Source: CAZUCE01 sp964619265 | Lineage (GTDB): Bacteria; Planctomycetota; UBA1135; GCA-002686595 | Direction: 5' to 3' | Assembly: GCA_964619265.1 (NCBI GenBank) | Contig: CAZUCE010000022.1 | Span: 3,240 to 67,239 of the forward strand | Length of the DNA: 64,000 nt | Shown here: positions 8,659 through 16,736 of the stretch, one piece after another | How the letters are laid out: every line of letters begins with the position of its first letter | Position numbering within the stretch: position 1 is the first letter of the stretch | Translations under genes and position numbers: made by a program | The notes under the pieces: generated by a model | Seen by the model: the letters and a program-made list of their open reading frames with translations, nothing else | What the model was told of the DNA's origin: nothing | Database searches by the model: none

Positions 8659-9288
8659 ATGTCTCGCGAGCGCCAAGAAATTGACTTCCATGCCGCGCTC
8701 TCGAGCGCGAAGCAAGGCCATGCGGACGCGCAGGAGCGCCTGTTTGAGCGCTTTTACCCAACGGTCGAGCGCATGGTTCACCACCAGCTCGCACGCGAGG
8801 TCAAGTAGCACAAGCCTTGGCTCACCGCCCGCTTCAGTGCCGGGGATGTGGTCCAGGAGGTCTTCAGGAGCGTGCTTGGAGTCCTGGGTTCGTTCGCAGG
8901 CGATAGCGAAGGGGCCTTCGCAGGCTATCTATCCAAGATCGTCAAGAATCGAATCTTGGACACGATCCGATTCCACGAGGTCTCGAGACGCGATGGACCT
9001 AAGCACTCGGAGCTTCTCGAGGAGCTCGAGGTCGGAAGCGGCCAAGCCGGACCCGCCACCCAGGCCGTGGCCGCTGAAGAGTGGCCGCTTACTCCGAGAC
9101 CGTGACCAGCTTTCCAGAGCGCTAGCGCAAGCTCCTGACCGCCCGCATCGAGAAGGAAACCAAGTTCACGGACTTGGCCGAGGAAGTTGGCTACAGCTCC
9201 GAGACGGCCACGCGGCGGGCCTTCTATATATACCGCACAGGCCCAGTTGCTCCTGAAGCTGAGAAAGTTGCGCGGCACCCAAGCCTGA
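8659..9288 (+). pseudogene. ECF-type RNA polymerase sigma factor, decayed
   Basis: Fragments of one planctomycete-type ECF sigma factor occur in order across three frames. Region 2 is present (AQERLFERFYPTVERMV, then FSAGDVVQEVFRSVL and YLSKIVKNRILDTIRF). Region 4 follows (TSFPER, RKLLTARIEKETKFTDLAEE, VGYSSETATRRAFY) and then the tail AQAQLLLKLRKLRGTQA with a TGA at 9286-9288. Lesions are an in-frame TAG at 8806-8808, a frameshift between about 9080 and 9095, a TAG at 9123-9125 where family members have Tyr, and a small TATA-type duplication near 9227. With four lesions this is a genuine pseudogene. It may once have controlled the secreted-protein genes downstream. Confidence 0.85.
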
Positions 9289-9683
9289 AGTCAGGCGCGG
9301 ATCCTGGGGTTTCGACTGCGGCAAGAGACAAGCCGCCATCCGGGGGGAAGACCAGCAGGAGATCGGGGCCGGGCAGAGGCGAAGGAGTCTTCCGCTCGGT
9401 CAAAGATGGACGCAACAGATAGAGAGAGCCGACACGCTCAAGAGTTTGAGTGAAACGCCTCGACGGCGATGGACGCTGTGAAGGGCTGGACAAATTTGAA
9501 AAGAAGCCGTCGTTCGATCGTGGTGTTCGCGTCGTCCGACGTCAGCAGCCCCGCTGCGAAAAAATCTCGTACTCGACCGTCGCAAGAACGCGCAGCTCTC
9601 GCCTTCTTGGTTGACCGGCCGCTCAAGCGAGTGGCCCAACGCGAACCTCAACCTTCTACCAAGAAGCAACACACTCAAAAAGA
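9289..9683 (+). other. Intergenic stretch, 395 bases, no gene seen
   Basis: Between the sigma-factor pseudogene and the secreted-protein gene I see only short unsupported open frames on both strands. There is no recognisable RNA, terminator or protein family. It is likely decayed DNA plus the promoter region of the gene at 9684, but no convincing -35/-10 pair was found. Confidence 0.5.
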
Positions 9684-10541
9684 ATGAAGAACTCTAACAA
9701 CACCTCGCTCGCCGGCCTTCTCACCATCACGGCGGCACTCGCTATGGCATCCCCGGCGCGCGCCCAGGGTTTCGGAGTCATCGACGAGCCCCTTGAGCCG
9801 GACAAGGGAGTCGGTTGGTCGCTGACGACCGACGAGGCCTTCCCGGACTTTCCGCCGGAGCAAACCGACTGGTGCGTTTGGTTCAGCTCTGCCAACGCCA
9901 AGGCGCAAAGCAACGGATACGCAGCTTCAGGATCTGGCAAGGCCTACGACGCGACTTTGGGCTGCGACGTAAGGGTGCAAAACGCCGCCACCGGCGTTCG
10001 CCTTCTGGCCTGGACCTACTGCGGAAACGAGTGCTTCCCCAAGGGGTGGGGCAAGGTCAAAGCGAGCGCAAAGGCCAACGGGGTCGTCAACCTCCACACT
10101 TCAAACAGCGCTGCTGTCGCCGTTGGATACGCCGTCGTGGCTTCCAATCTCTGTGGCCCCGTGAACGCGGTGATCGAGAAGTCCGCCGCTGAAACGACCA
10201 GCGGAACGTTGGGCGATATCGAGTTCAAGATCGAAGACGTGGGAGTCACTATCCCGGTGAAGGTCTCGACCGGAACCGGCGTCTACCCGGACTCGGACAA
10301 GGACGCCGACGTCGGTGAGGAATGCACCAACTTCGTGAAGGTCAAGTACAAGTCCAAGGCCTACGTGGAGTTCTACGCCGACGAATTCGTCTTCGACGGC
10401 AGCTGCGACGGAAACATGTCGGCCAGCGGTTCGGCCTCGGTGACCCTCGGGATCTGCGAAGAGGAAGCCTGCGAGGACCCGGATCCGCCCAAGACCTTCA
10501 ACCCCGGCGTCATCATCCCCGAGGAGGTCCCCATTTCCTGA
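9684..10541 (+). CDS. Secreted cysteine-containing protein of unknown function
   Basis: 285 residues with a clear Sec signal peptide: MKNSNN, a hydrophobic stretch (LAGLLTITAALAMASPARA) and a likely cleavage after ARA. The mature part is beta-rich and Ala/Ser/Gly-rich, with about ten cysteines that are probably disulphide-bonded (WTYCGNECFPKGW; CEEEACEDPD near the end) and an acidic DSDKDADVGEEC segment. It ends with a Pro-rich tail (VIIPEEVPIS). No family recognised. It lies inside the tRNA-Glu island, upstream of a large anchored protein in the same direction (186-base gap). The two may form a surface-protein pair. Confidence 0.8.
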   Translation: MKNSNNTSLAGLLTITAALAMASPARAQGFGVIDEPLEPDKGVGWSLTTDEAFPDFPPEQTDWCVWFSSANAKAQSNGYAASGSGKAYDATLGCDVRVQNAATGVRLLAWTYCGNECFPKGWGKVKASAKANGVVNLHTSNSAAVAVGYAVVASNLCGPVNAVIEKSAAETTSGTLGDIEFKIEDVGVTIPVKVSTGTGVYPDSDKDADVGEECTNFVKVKYKSKAYVEFYADEFVFDGSCDGNMSASGSASVTLGICEEEACEDPDPPKTFNPGVIIPEEVPIS

Positions 10542-10727
10542 GTCTTGCCAAATTGCATCAACAGTCGACTTGCCTCCCTAGCGCTCGACGAGCGCTCAGG
10601 GAGGACTACCCGAGGCACTTTCCTCGCCGGAATGTGCCTCGGTTCTCATTCACGCGCGACCGCGGACCATGACGGTTCTTTTCTTTGCGGGCGTGCGAAT
10701 CCCACCACGCTTGGCACAGAAACCACC

Positions 10728-12941
10728 ATGAAGCCCCTCGTCCGCATTCTCGCCTTCATCGCCGTCGCCGCGATCTCGCTCGTCTTCGTTTTGTTCCCGA
10801 GTCCGACCGATCATCCCGAGCTAGTGTCTGCCGCGCCGCCTGCGGCCGAAGAGAGTCCGGTGCGGGTTCCAGCCTTGGTCGCCGACTCCAGTCGAGCGGT
10901 CGCTCGCGTAGCTTCTGAGGAACCGGTGGACCAGGATGCGGCACCGGAGTCGGGTGTTCTCTCCTTGGAGGTGCAGGTCGTTTCTGCCCTGGACTTCAGC
11001 GGAGTCGCCGGCGCAGATCTCTCGATCTTTGGCGACCCGCTGGCCTCGGTATCGGGAGTGACGGACTCCGACGGCCGGATCTCGGTAACGCTCTCGGACC
11101 GCTTTGTCGAGTCCAGCGCTCTCGCGGTTGTCGAAGCACCCAAATACTGCCGACGCCTCATCCGTTTGCGCGCGACGGATGGCGAGTTGTTGGTCGTTCT
11201 TCAGCCAGCCGCCACGATTGAGGTCGCATTGGTCGACGAACAGGGGGATCCGTACGCCGATGTGGAAGTCCGTCTCATGCCTCCGAATCAGCAGGGCCGT
11301 GGATGGGGCGAGGAGTGGCGTGCGATCGACCCGAGCACTTCCGGACCGGGCATCGAGAGCCTGCGTGCGCGCTACAAGGCAGCCTTGGAAGCGGGTCGGA
11401 CTCTGACCGCCGACGACTCTGGCGTTCCAGGCATCGCGAACGCACCCGTTGAGTTCGGCAGCCTGCGCGGTGGCGACCTGAACATCTCCACCGTCTTCCG
11501 CGATTGTCTCGACCCGGGTGGATTCACCCGTCGGACAGATCAAGAAGGGAAGGCTCGATGGACTGGCGTTCCGGCGGCGGCGGGGTACCAGTGGGGAGCT
11601 CTGGACGTCGTGCTGTTCGAGATCGAGCCCGAGCCGATGCTCAACCACAACGAGCGCCGAGGCAGCGCCCTCGAGGTGAACATCGATCTGCCCAGCAAGG
11701 AGCTCTCCGGCTTGTTCGATGTCGAGCCCGGAGAGACGGTGAGTCTGCAGGCCACGGCCGCGCGCCGGACGGGGATCGCGGGCGGTTTCCCTTCCGCGGT
11801 TCCGGTTGAAGGAGCTCGAGTGGTCGTAAAGGTCTACCACCAGTCCTCTGATGAGCTAACCCGTGCGCAGGGCTTCCGCTCGATCCGTCTCGAGAAAGGC
11901 GGATGGGCTGGCTCCGAGAATCAATTCGAGCTTCTAGGTGTCGAGCCTGGCAGGAAGATCCTGCGTGGCCGCTGGCGTGAAGAAGATGGTGAAACGTACT
12001 TCGTTCAACGAGAGTTCGATTTGGCTCCCGGGGAGTACCGGTATCTCAGCGATCTGACTCCGACGATCGGAGTGCCGGTCAAGATCAACCTGAATCTGGT
12101 CGACAGCTACGGAACTCCACTGGATCCGGAGACCTACTTTGGCGAGGACATCCCTTGGATGGCTGTTCACGCGATCGCATGGCAAGACGCCCGGACACCG
12201 ACTCCTCAATTGGATTCGATCCTGCCGATGGAACTCGGTGCTTCGACCACTTTGGTGGGAACTCCGGGAGAGCGCATGATCGTATCGGTCGACTGGCCCA
12301 CCGATGCTCCTACTCCGCTCGTGGAGGGAACCAAACTGGTGATTCCCCGGGAGGTAGAGGTCGTCCCCTACAGCACGCCGGAGATCGATCTGACCGTCGT
12401 GGCTTTGCAACCGACGGTCCATTTGGTCCGGGCGAGGTTTCCAAGCGGAGTCGAACCGACTCGCGGGGAGGCTCAGTTCATCCCAATTCGGGACGGCTCC
12501 CCCGCACGTGCAGACCTGAGGGTCGATGTCGATGGGGCGATCTCCGCAAACGTCTCACTGGAGCCGGGGCTCTACCGGATTCTCGCGCACACCCAGGCGC
12601 CGGAGACCGAGACGGGGGGCTCGAGTTGGCTTGCTGACGCCACGCTCGATGCGACTCACAGTGGCGAATTGGAGCTTTCGCTCGAACGGGCGACTTCGAT
12701 CGAGGGTGTCGCTCGTCGAGACGACGGTAGCGTGTTGCGGGATGTTGCCCTCTTGTTCGCTCCGAATGAACTCGTGGCGACCGGGGGTCGTCAGTGGACC
12801 CATCGAACCTTCACGGACTCCGAGGGGCACTTTACACTCCACGGACTCGAGCCTTCAAAGACCTACGCATGTTCCGAGGGTCCAACGGTGCGATCGTCCG
12901 GACTGGATGAAGTGCCTTTCGTCGAACTGCAGCTCCCCTGA
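10728..12941 (+). CDS. Large membrane-anchored or secreted protein with carboxypeptidase-regulatory-like repeats
   Basis: 737 residues. The ATG at 10728 is chosen because it opens directly into an N-terminal anchor or signal (MKPLVRILAFIAVAAISLVFVL would follow); the frame is also open upstream to 10545. After a Pro/Ala/Glu-rich linker (about 25-80), Ig-like or carboxypeptidase-regulatory-like beta domains recur. Examples are the GVTDSDGRISVTL, TIEVALVDEQGDPYADVEV and RTFTDSEGHFTLHGLEPSK patterns, typical of extracytoplasmic planctomycete proteins. No catalytic motif seen. It is followed by an 11-bp-stem hairpin and then an insertion sequence. It probably acts at the cell surface; role unknown. 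Confidence 0.75.
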   Translation: MKPLVRILAFIAVAAISLVFVLFPSPTDHPELVSAAPPAAEESPVRVPALVADSSRAVARVASEEPVDQDAAPESGVLSLEVQVVSALDFSGVAGADLSIFGDPLASVSGVTDSDGRISVTLSDRFVESSALAVVEAPKYCRRLIRLRATDGELLVVLQPAATIEVALVDEQGDPYADVEVRLMPPNQQGRGWGEEWRAIDPSTSGPGIESLRARYKAALEAGRTLTADDSGVPGIANAPVEFGSLRGGDLNISTVFRDCLDPGGFTRRTDQEGKARWTGVPAAAGYQWGALDVVLFEIEPEPMLNHNERRGSALEVNIDLPSKELSGLFDVEPGETVSLQATAARRTGIAGGFPSAVPVEGARVVVKVYHQSSDELTRAQGFRSIRLEKGGWAGSENQFELLGVEPGRKILRGRWREEDGETYFVQREFDLAPGEYRYLSDLTPTIGVPVKINLNLVDSYGTPLDPETYFGEDIPWMAVHAIAWQDARTPTPQLDSILPMELGASTTLVGTPGERMIVSVDWPTDAPTPLVEGTKLVIPREVEVVPYSTPEIDLTVVALQPTVHLVRARFPSGVEPTRGEAQFIPIRDGSPARADLRVDVDGAISANVSLEPGLYRILAHTQAPETETGGSSWLADATLDATHSGELELSLERATSIEGVARRDDGSVLRDVALLFAPNELVATGGRQWTHRTFTDSEGHFTLHGLEPSKTYACSEGPTVRSSGLDEVPFVELQLP

Positions 12942-12948
12942 GTTGCTA

Positions 12949-12988
12949 GGAGAGCGTGGGGAAGCACCTCGAGTCATCCACGCTCTCC
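12949..12988 (+). terminator. Hairpin after the large surface-protein gene
   Basis: A perfect 11-bp inverted repeat (GGAGAGCGTGG at 12949-12959, CCACGCTCTCC at 12978-12988) begins 8 bases after the stop codon. The loop is 18 bases and no U-run follows, so it is a possible rather than a strong intrinsic terminator. Confidence 0.5.
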
Positions 12989-13077
12989 GTGCGCGGCACC
13001 ACCGCTACGGCAGCACGGCCAAGCCGAGTCTCATGACCGCGACGTTCGCGTTCATCGCACGGGGTCTTTCTCGCAGC

Positions 13078-14173
13078 GGCGTTGGTGCGTGGCTCCTGGC
13101 GTCCAACCCCCTACCCGGGGCCAGTAGGGCGCATTCCGAGGGGCCGGGGTTCCACCGAGCGAGACTGTTCGAATGAAGTCCCGCATCCACCCGAACCACA
13201 AGACCAAGTACCGCGTCGAGAATTGGTCCGAGTACGAGCGCGGGCTTGTGCGGCGGGGCGACATTGCTGTCTGGGTCTCTCCAGCAGCAGTCGCCAGGTG
13301 GACTCAGAGCTCAGGTAGACGACCCGGCGGCCAGCGCAAGTTCTCTGACCTGGCGATTGAGGCCACGCTCACGTTGCGGTTGGTCCTTGGCCTTCCTTTG
13401 CGGCAGACAGAGGGGTTCTTGCGCTCGCTCTTCGGATTGATGAGGTTGGACCTTCCAGTGCCGGATCACACTACGCTCTCAAGGCGAGCCAAGGGTCTAG
13501 AGCTACGGCTACGCAGCTCAGCTAGCGCCGAACCGATCCACTTGATCGTGGACAGCACAGGTCTCTCGATCGTCGGAGAAGGGGAGTGGGCTGCAGCCAA
13601 GCACGGCGGGAAAAGCAGGCGAGGGTGGAAGAAGCTCCACCTGGGCGTTGATGGTGCCGGCGTGATCGTGGCTCAGTCACTGACCGTCGGGGGTGCGGAC
13701 GACGCTGGCGAAGGAATCAAACTTCTCCAGTCTGTAGGTCGCAAGGTCCGTAGCTTCACAGCCGACGGAGCCTACGATTCATCGGCGATCTACAAGGCGG
13801 CCAAGGCGCGAGGAGCCAATGTTGTCGTGCCACCTTCGCGAAAGGCCACTGCACGGCCCAAGCGGAAGTCGCAGATGCCTGAACGCGATCGGGCTATCAG
13901 AAGAATCCGCAAGGTCGGAAGGCGGAGGTGAAAAAATGGAGTCTGGCTATCACCGCCAGGGGCGCGTTGAGAACACGTTCTTCCGGTTCAAGTCAATCGT
14001 TGGCGGTCGGCTTCGCGCGCGTCAGGCGGACGCCCAGGCGACCGAGGCGTTGATCGCGTGTAACGTCCTGAATCGGATGCTCCAGCTAAGTCGGCCGCGC
14101 TCGGTCGCGATTCCTAGGTGAGAGCCTGGGGTAGGGGGAACTCCAGCCGGAGTGCGAGTTGTGCAGCAACGCC
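13078..14173 (+). mobile_element. IS5-family, IS903-type insertion sequence (about 1.1 kb)
   Basis: The right end is GTTGTGCAGCAACGCC (14158-14173), the reverse complement of the GGC.TTG.TGCACAA ends known for IS903-type elements. The best left-end match is GGCGTTGGTGCGTGGC at 13078-13093 (11 of 16). The resulting 1096-bp length and the position of the transposase gene fit the group. No flanking target duplication is recognisable. A second, truncated relative lies at 8078-8437. Confidence 0.7.
13173..14121 (+). pseudogene. IS5/IS903-type DDE transposase, interrupted by TGA and a frameshift
   Basis: The first frame (13173-13931) carries most of the transposase: an N-terminal helix-turn-helix-like part, the DDE-fold start LIVDSTGLSIVGEGEW, KLHLGVDGAGVIVAQS, and TADGAYDSSAIYKA. 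It stops at TGA 13929-13931 inside RKVGRRR. The remaining catalytic part (SGYHRQGRVENTFFRFKS ... NRMLQLSRPRSVAIPR) continues in the +1 frame from ATG 13936 to 14121. The other copy reads uninterrupted here (RWKKESGYH), so this copy carries a Trp-to-stop change plus one extra base in an A-run. The element is probably inactive unless recoding occurs. Confidence 0.85.
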
Positions 14174-14281
14174 AGCGCTACCCGCTTCCCACAATTGAAG
14201 CCATCCACTCCGTGTATCGCCCCAGGTAGCGAACCCATGAGTTTGGGGAGCCGGATGCGTTCATCGCGTACGTCCGGATCT

Positions 14282-14316
14282 GTGGGAGCCCTGGGGCGGC
14301 AACGCCCCAGGCCCAC
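14282..14316. other. Extended hairpin with GCAA tetraloop
   Basis: CCTGGGGCG (14290-14298) pairs perfectly with CGCCCCAGG (14303-14311) across the loop GCAA. After a 3-base bulge (AGC) the stem continues with GTGGG (14282-14286) and CCCAC (14312-14316). That makes 14 base pairs closed by a GNRA-type loop. It lies in the non-coding stretch right of the insertion sequence. It may be a REP-like element, a structured RNA or a terminator; no gene assignment is possible. Confidence 0.6.
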
Positions 14317-14375
14317 CCGGCGAATTGCCAACAGCCATTGACTCACGCACCGGCAGGATTCCGGCCCGCAAGGGA

Positions 14376-14391
14376 GTTGTGCAGCAACGCC
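14376..14391 (+). repeat. Second exact copy of the IS right-end repeat
   Basis: GTTGTGCAGCAACGCC recurs exactly, 218 bases right of the IS end at 14158-14173 and in the same orientation. It suggests the end of another, now deleted, related element or a non-autonomous derivative covering 14174-14391. Confidence 0.75.
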
Positions 14392-14409
14392 GGTTCACCC
14401 GAAACGACC

Positions 14410-14436
14410 GGAGGGCCCCTCAAAGAGGGGCCCTCC
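14410..14436 (-). terminator. Strong intrinsic-terminator hairpin for the leftward gene at 14473
   Basis: A 12-bp GC-rich perfect stem (GGAGGGCCCCTC/GAGGGGCCCTCC) with a very short loop lies 37 bases beyond the stop codon of the minus-strand gene and is followed on that strand by a short T-containing tract. It is symmetric and could also act on rightward transcripts. Confidence 0.75.
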
Positions 14437-14472
14437 GCGAGTTGGAAGCCTAGGCCTACGGCCCGGCTGTCT

Positions 14473-15708
14473 TCACTTCTTCAGCTGCTTCCGCCCTGAA
14501 CCCAAGTCGGGGCGCTGAAGCCAATCCCATTCTCGAGCGTGAACACCACCGCTCACGTGCGAGAGGGTCATCCGCGAGAGAGTCGGAGTGCTGAAGATTT
14601 TACTGTAGAGCGCACACCGTTCGTCCTCCGAGAGAAGGTCGACCGTGAAGTTCAGTGTGGCCGATTGAGTCACGGCCCGTCCCTTGCTGCGTGTCGTGAT
14701 GTGCGCCTCATCGACGCCAACGACGTAGTCAAGGGAGAGGGTCTTGAACAGATCCACGACGCGTCCCGACACGTTGGGGATGTTCGGAATCACAAGTCGG
14801 CGAGTTGAAACCACTTCATTGGCGAGTCGATTATGGACCGTCTGCGCGGTGGGTCCGACGAAAGGGGAGGACTGACGGATCGGGATCACGTCCCCCAGTT
14901 CGTCGAGAAAGGCCTGGGCCCGCTCGGAGGTGGCCTCTCCCGGGAAGCTCGCGGAGAACCAGCCACAGGCCCGTTTTCCGGCCACTTGGACGTGCAACTC
15001 CTCGATGTTCGCATCCAGGTCGTTGGCAAGCCGAGTGATCACTGACACCAGTCCCCCTCGGTCGTGCGTGTAGATTGGGCCGGACACCATCACGGACTCG
15101 CCGTTCCGGGGGCTACGTAACGGCCCCGGAAAGTGCTCGTCCAACACGATTGAGAGGTCGCTATCCCCTCTGAATCCCGAAACATGCACGTTGCGACGCC
15201 AGCCTAGCGGACTCTGCTGCCAATCGACGGGGATTTGGCGGAGCCAGTTAAGGCCGTCGTTGTTCATCGGGAAGAACTTGCTCCCCTTGAAGTACACACA
15301 GCCGAGGACCAGTTCTCCAGCCTCTGCTCGCAGCTGGATGAGATCGCGGTACGGCTCGAGGCCGGACCCACCGGTCACGGGATCCACCAAAAAAAGGCAA
15401 GTCCCGGGGTTCTCTTCGAGTTCGCGCCATGCAGATTCGAAGTTCTTCGGGCTCAGAAACCTTGCCTCAGTCTTCTTCCCTAGAGACTTCAGGCGCTCTT
15501 CTACCGTTGGGAGGTACTTCGAGCACCCTTGTGTGAAGAACACGTAGGCTCGTTCATCTTCTCCGGTCGCCGCACGGACCTCCGGACCGCGCTCCCCAGC
15601 GATGTGCTTGTAGTGCGAAGGCCCCCTTGAGCCGGAGTAACCGGGGTGCCCTTCGCCATCCGATGTGCGCGAGTCCGAAACAGTGTTCGGTGAGCTGAGA
15701 TTCTTCAT
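14473..15708 (-). CDS. Unknown protein with two ACT-like segments
   Basis: 411 residues, family not recognised. The first ~50 are Ser/Gly-rich and probably disordered. Residues 54-190 look like an alpha/beta domain (AYVFFTQGCSKYLPTVEERL; TCLFLVDPVTGG; LVLGCVYFKGSKF). Residues about 205-275 (VSGPIYTHDRGGLVSVITRL, then DANIEELHV) and 303-385 (RRLVIPNIPNVSGRVVDLF) have the spacing of a tandem ACT-domain pair, as in regulatory ligand-binding proteins. That is inference from pattern only. It is a single gene with its own terminator inside the island. Its codon use seems less GC-biased than that of the core genes. Confidence 0.6.
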   Translation of the reverse strand: MKNLSSPNTVSDSRTSDGEGHPGYSGSRGPSHYKHIAGERGPEVRAATGEDERAYVFFTQGCSKYLPTVEERLKSLGKKTEARFLSPKNFESAWRELEENPGTCLFLVDPVTGGSGLEPYRDLIQLRAEAGELVLGCVYFKGSKFFPMNNDGLNWLRQIPVDWQQSPLGWRRNVHVSGFRGDSDLSIVLDEHFPGPLRSPRNGESVMVSGPIYTHDRGGLVSVITRLANDLDANIEELHVQVAGKRACGWFSASFPGEATSERAQAFLDELGDVIPIRQSSPFVGPTAQTVHNRLANEVVSTRRLVIPNIPNVSGRVVDLFKTLSLDYVVGVDEAHITTRSKGRAVTQSATLNFTVDLLSEDERCALYSKIFSTPTLSRMTLSHVSGGVHAREWDWLQRPDLGSGRKQLKK

Positions 15709-16055
15709 GTGCTATGTCTTTTAGCCGTTTTTGATTGGTCGCAGACCTTGCCGCCGACTCGCCGCGAAGCGGCTGAAGTGACATTCCAGAGAGTCCGAGG
15801 ACCGACGCCAGACCGAAGTTCGGCGTGTGAAGATTGGTTAAAGAGCGAAGCTGCCGCCATCCGTCCGGGTTGGACTGCGAGGGTCGTTCCAGCTTTCGTG
15901 CAGTCCATGTAGGACGAGGCGGGCGGGGTTGCCACCCCAAAACTCAGTGCCTCGCCAAAATGCCGTTCCAGGGTTCCAAGGGCCGATCGGATGGCATGGT
16001 TGTGTTGGCTTTGCCAGGCTGGGCTGACGATCAGCTTGGTATTTGCCCTAGTGGG
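15709..16055 (+). other. Intergenic stretch, about 350 bases, no gene seen
   Basis: This is the upstream region of the leftward gene at 14473 and the left flank of a transposase remnant. I see only short open frames without family resemblance and no convincing promoter boxes. It may hold further decayed mobile-element DNA. Confidence 0.5.
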
Positions 16056-16560
16056 GATGTTCCGATTGCTCTAGGTGCGACCCGGTGCTCGAGAGCCTGC
16101 CCTTCGGCAACAGCTCAACGTCTTGCAGCGCGGAGCAGGTCGACCCGCGGTTCGTGAACGGATCGCCTGTTCTGAATCGCGCTCTGTCGCCTTTGGGGCA
16201 GATGGACGGAGGCGTTGGCGCTCGTAAAGCTGGAGGCGGGGATCCGGTCGCATCGCAAGGGCTTCCGCGCTCATTGGAAGCGGAAGGGTGGATCAGGTCC
16301 GCGTCGACCGAGGATCAACCGGAAGCTGCAGGCGCTTATTCAGGAAGTGGCGTCGAGCTATCCGCTGTGGGAAGCATCACGGATCCACGCAGAGTTCCTA
16401 GCCCTCGGGATCGAAGCCTCCGAGCGAACCGTGCTCCGCTACATGCCGAGGAAGCGACGCCCGCGCGGTACGCAGGCGTGGAGCACCTTCCTACCCAACC
16501 ACTCCAAGATTCTCGTCGCTGTCGACTTCTTCGTGGTGCCCACACCGCCGCGAGTTTCCA
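16056..16560 (+). pseudogene. rve-type (integrase-core) transposase remnant
   Basis: Spread over two or three frames are SRCDPVLES/LRQQLNVLQR, then TDRLF-stop-IALCRLWGRW, then ALVKLEAGIRSHRKGF, then LWEASRIHAEFLALGIEASE and ILVAVDFFVVPT. In this order they match the N-terminal half of the widespread transposase family whose members read LVLENLALRQQL ... DRLFWI ... WGAPRIHGELLKLGI ... DFFTVPT. It carries two TGA stops and at least two frameshifts, and the catalytic core after the first Asp is missing. It marks the right part of the island. Confidence 0.8.
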
Positions 16561-16736
16561 GGGAGCCTAGTACTCGTGAACCCGGTCACGTATTCCTAGC
16601 CACCCGTCCGCGGAACGATCCGTGCGGCGCCGGACAGCACTCCAACGTGCCTCGCGGGTTCGGCACGGGTGCCACGGAGAATCAGGTCCGCGGGGAATCG
16701 GTGTCGCAGGGAACCCGCGCCGCGGGCGAGCGGCGG

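Noticed and set aside
8806..8808. TAG recoding or stop read-through in the sigma-factor gene
   Set aside because: Two frameshifts and a second TAG follow, and TAG terminates other genes in the window normally, so pseudogene decay explains it better.
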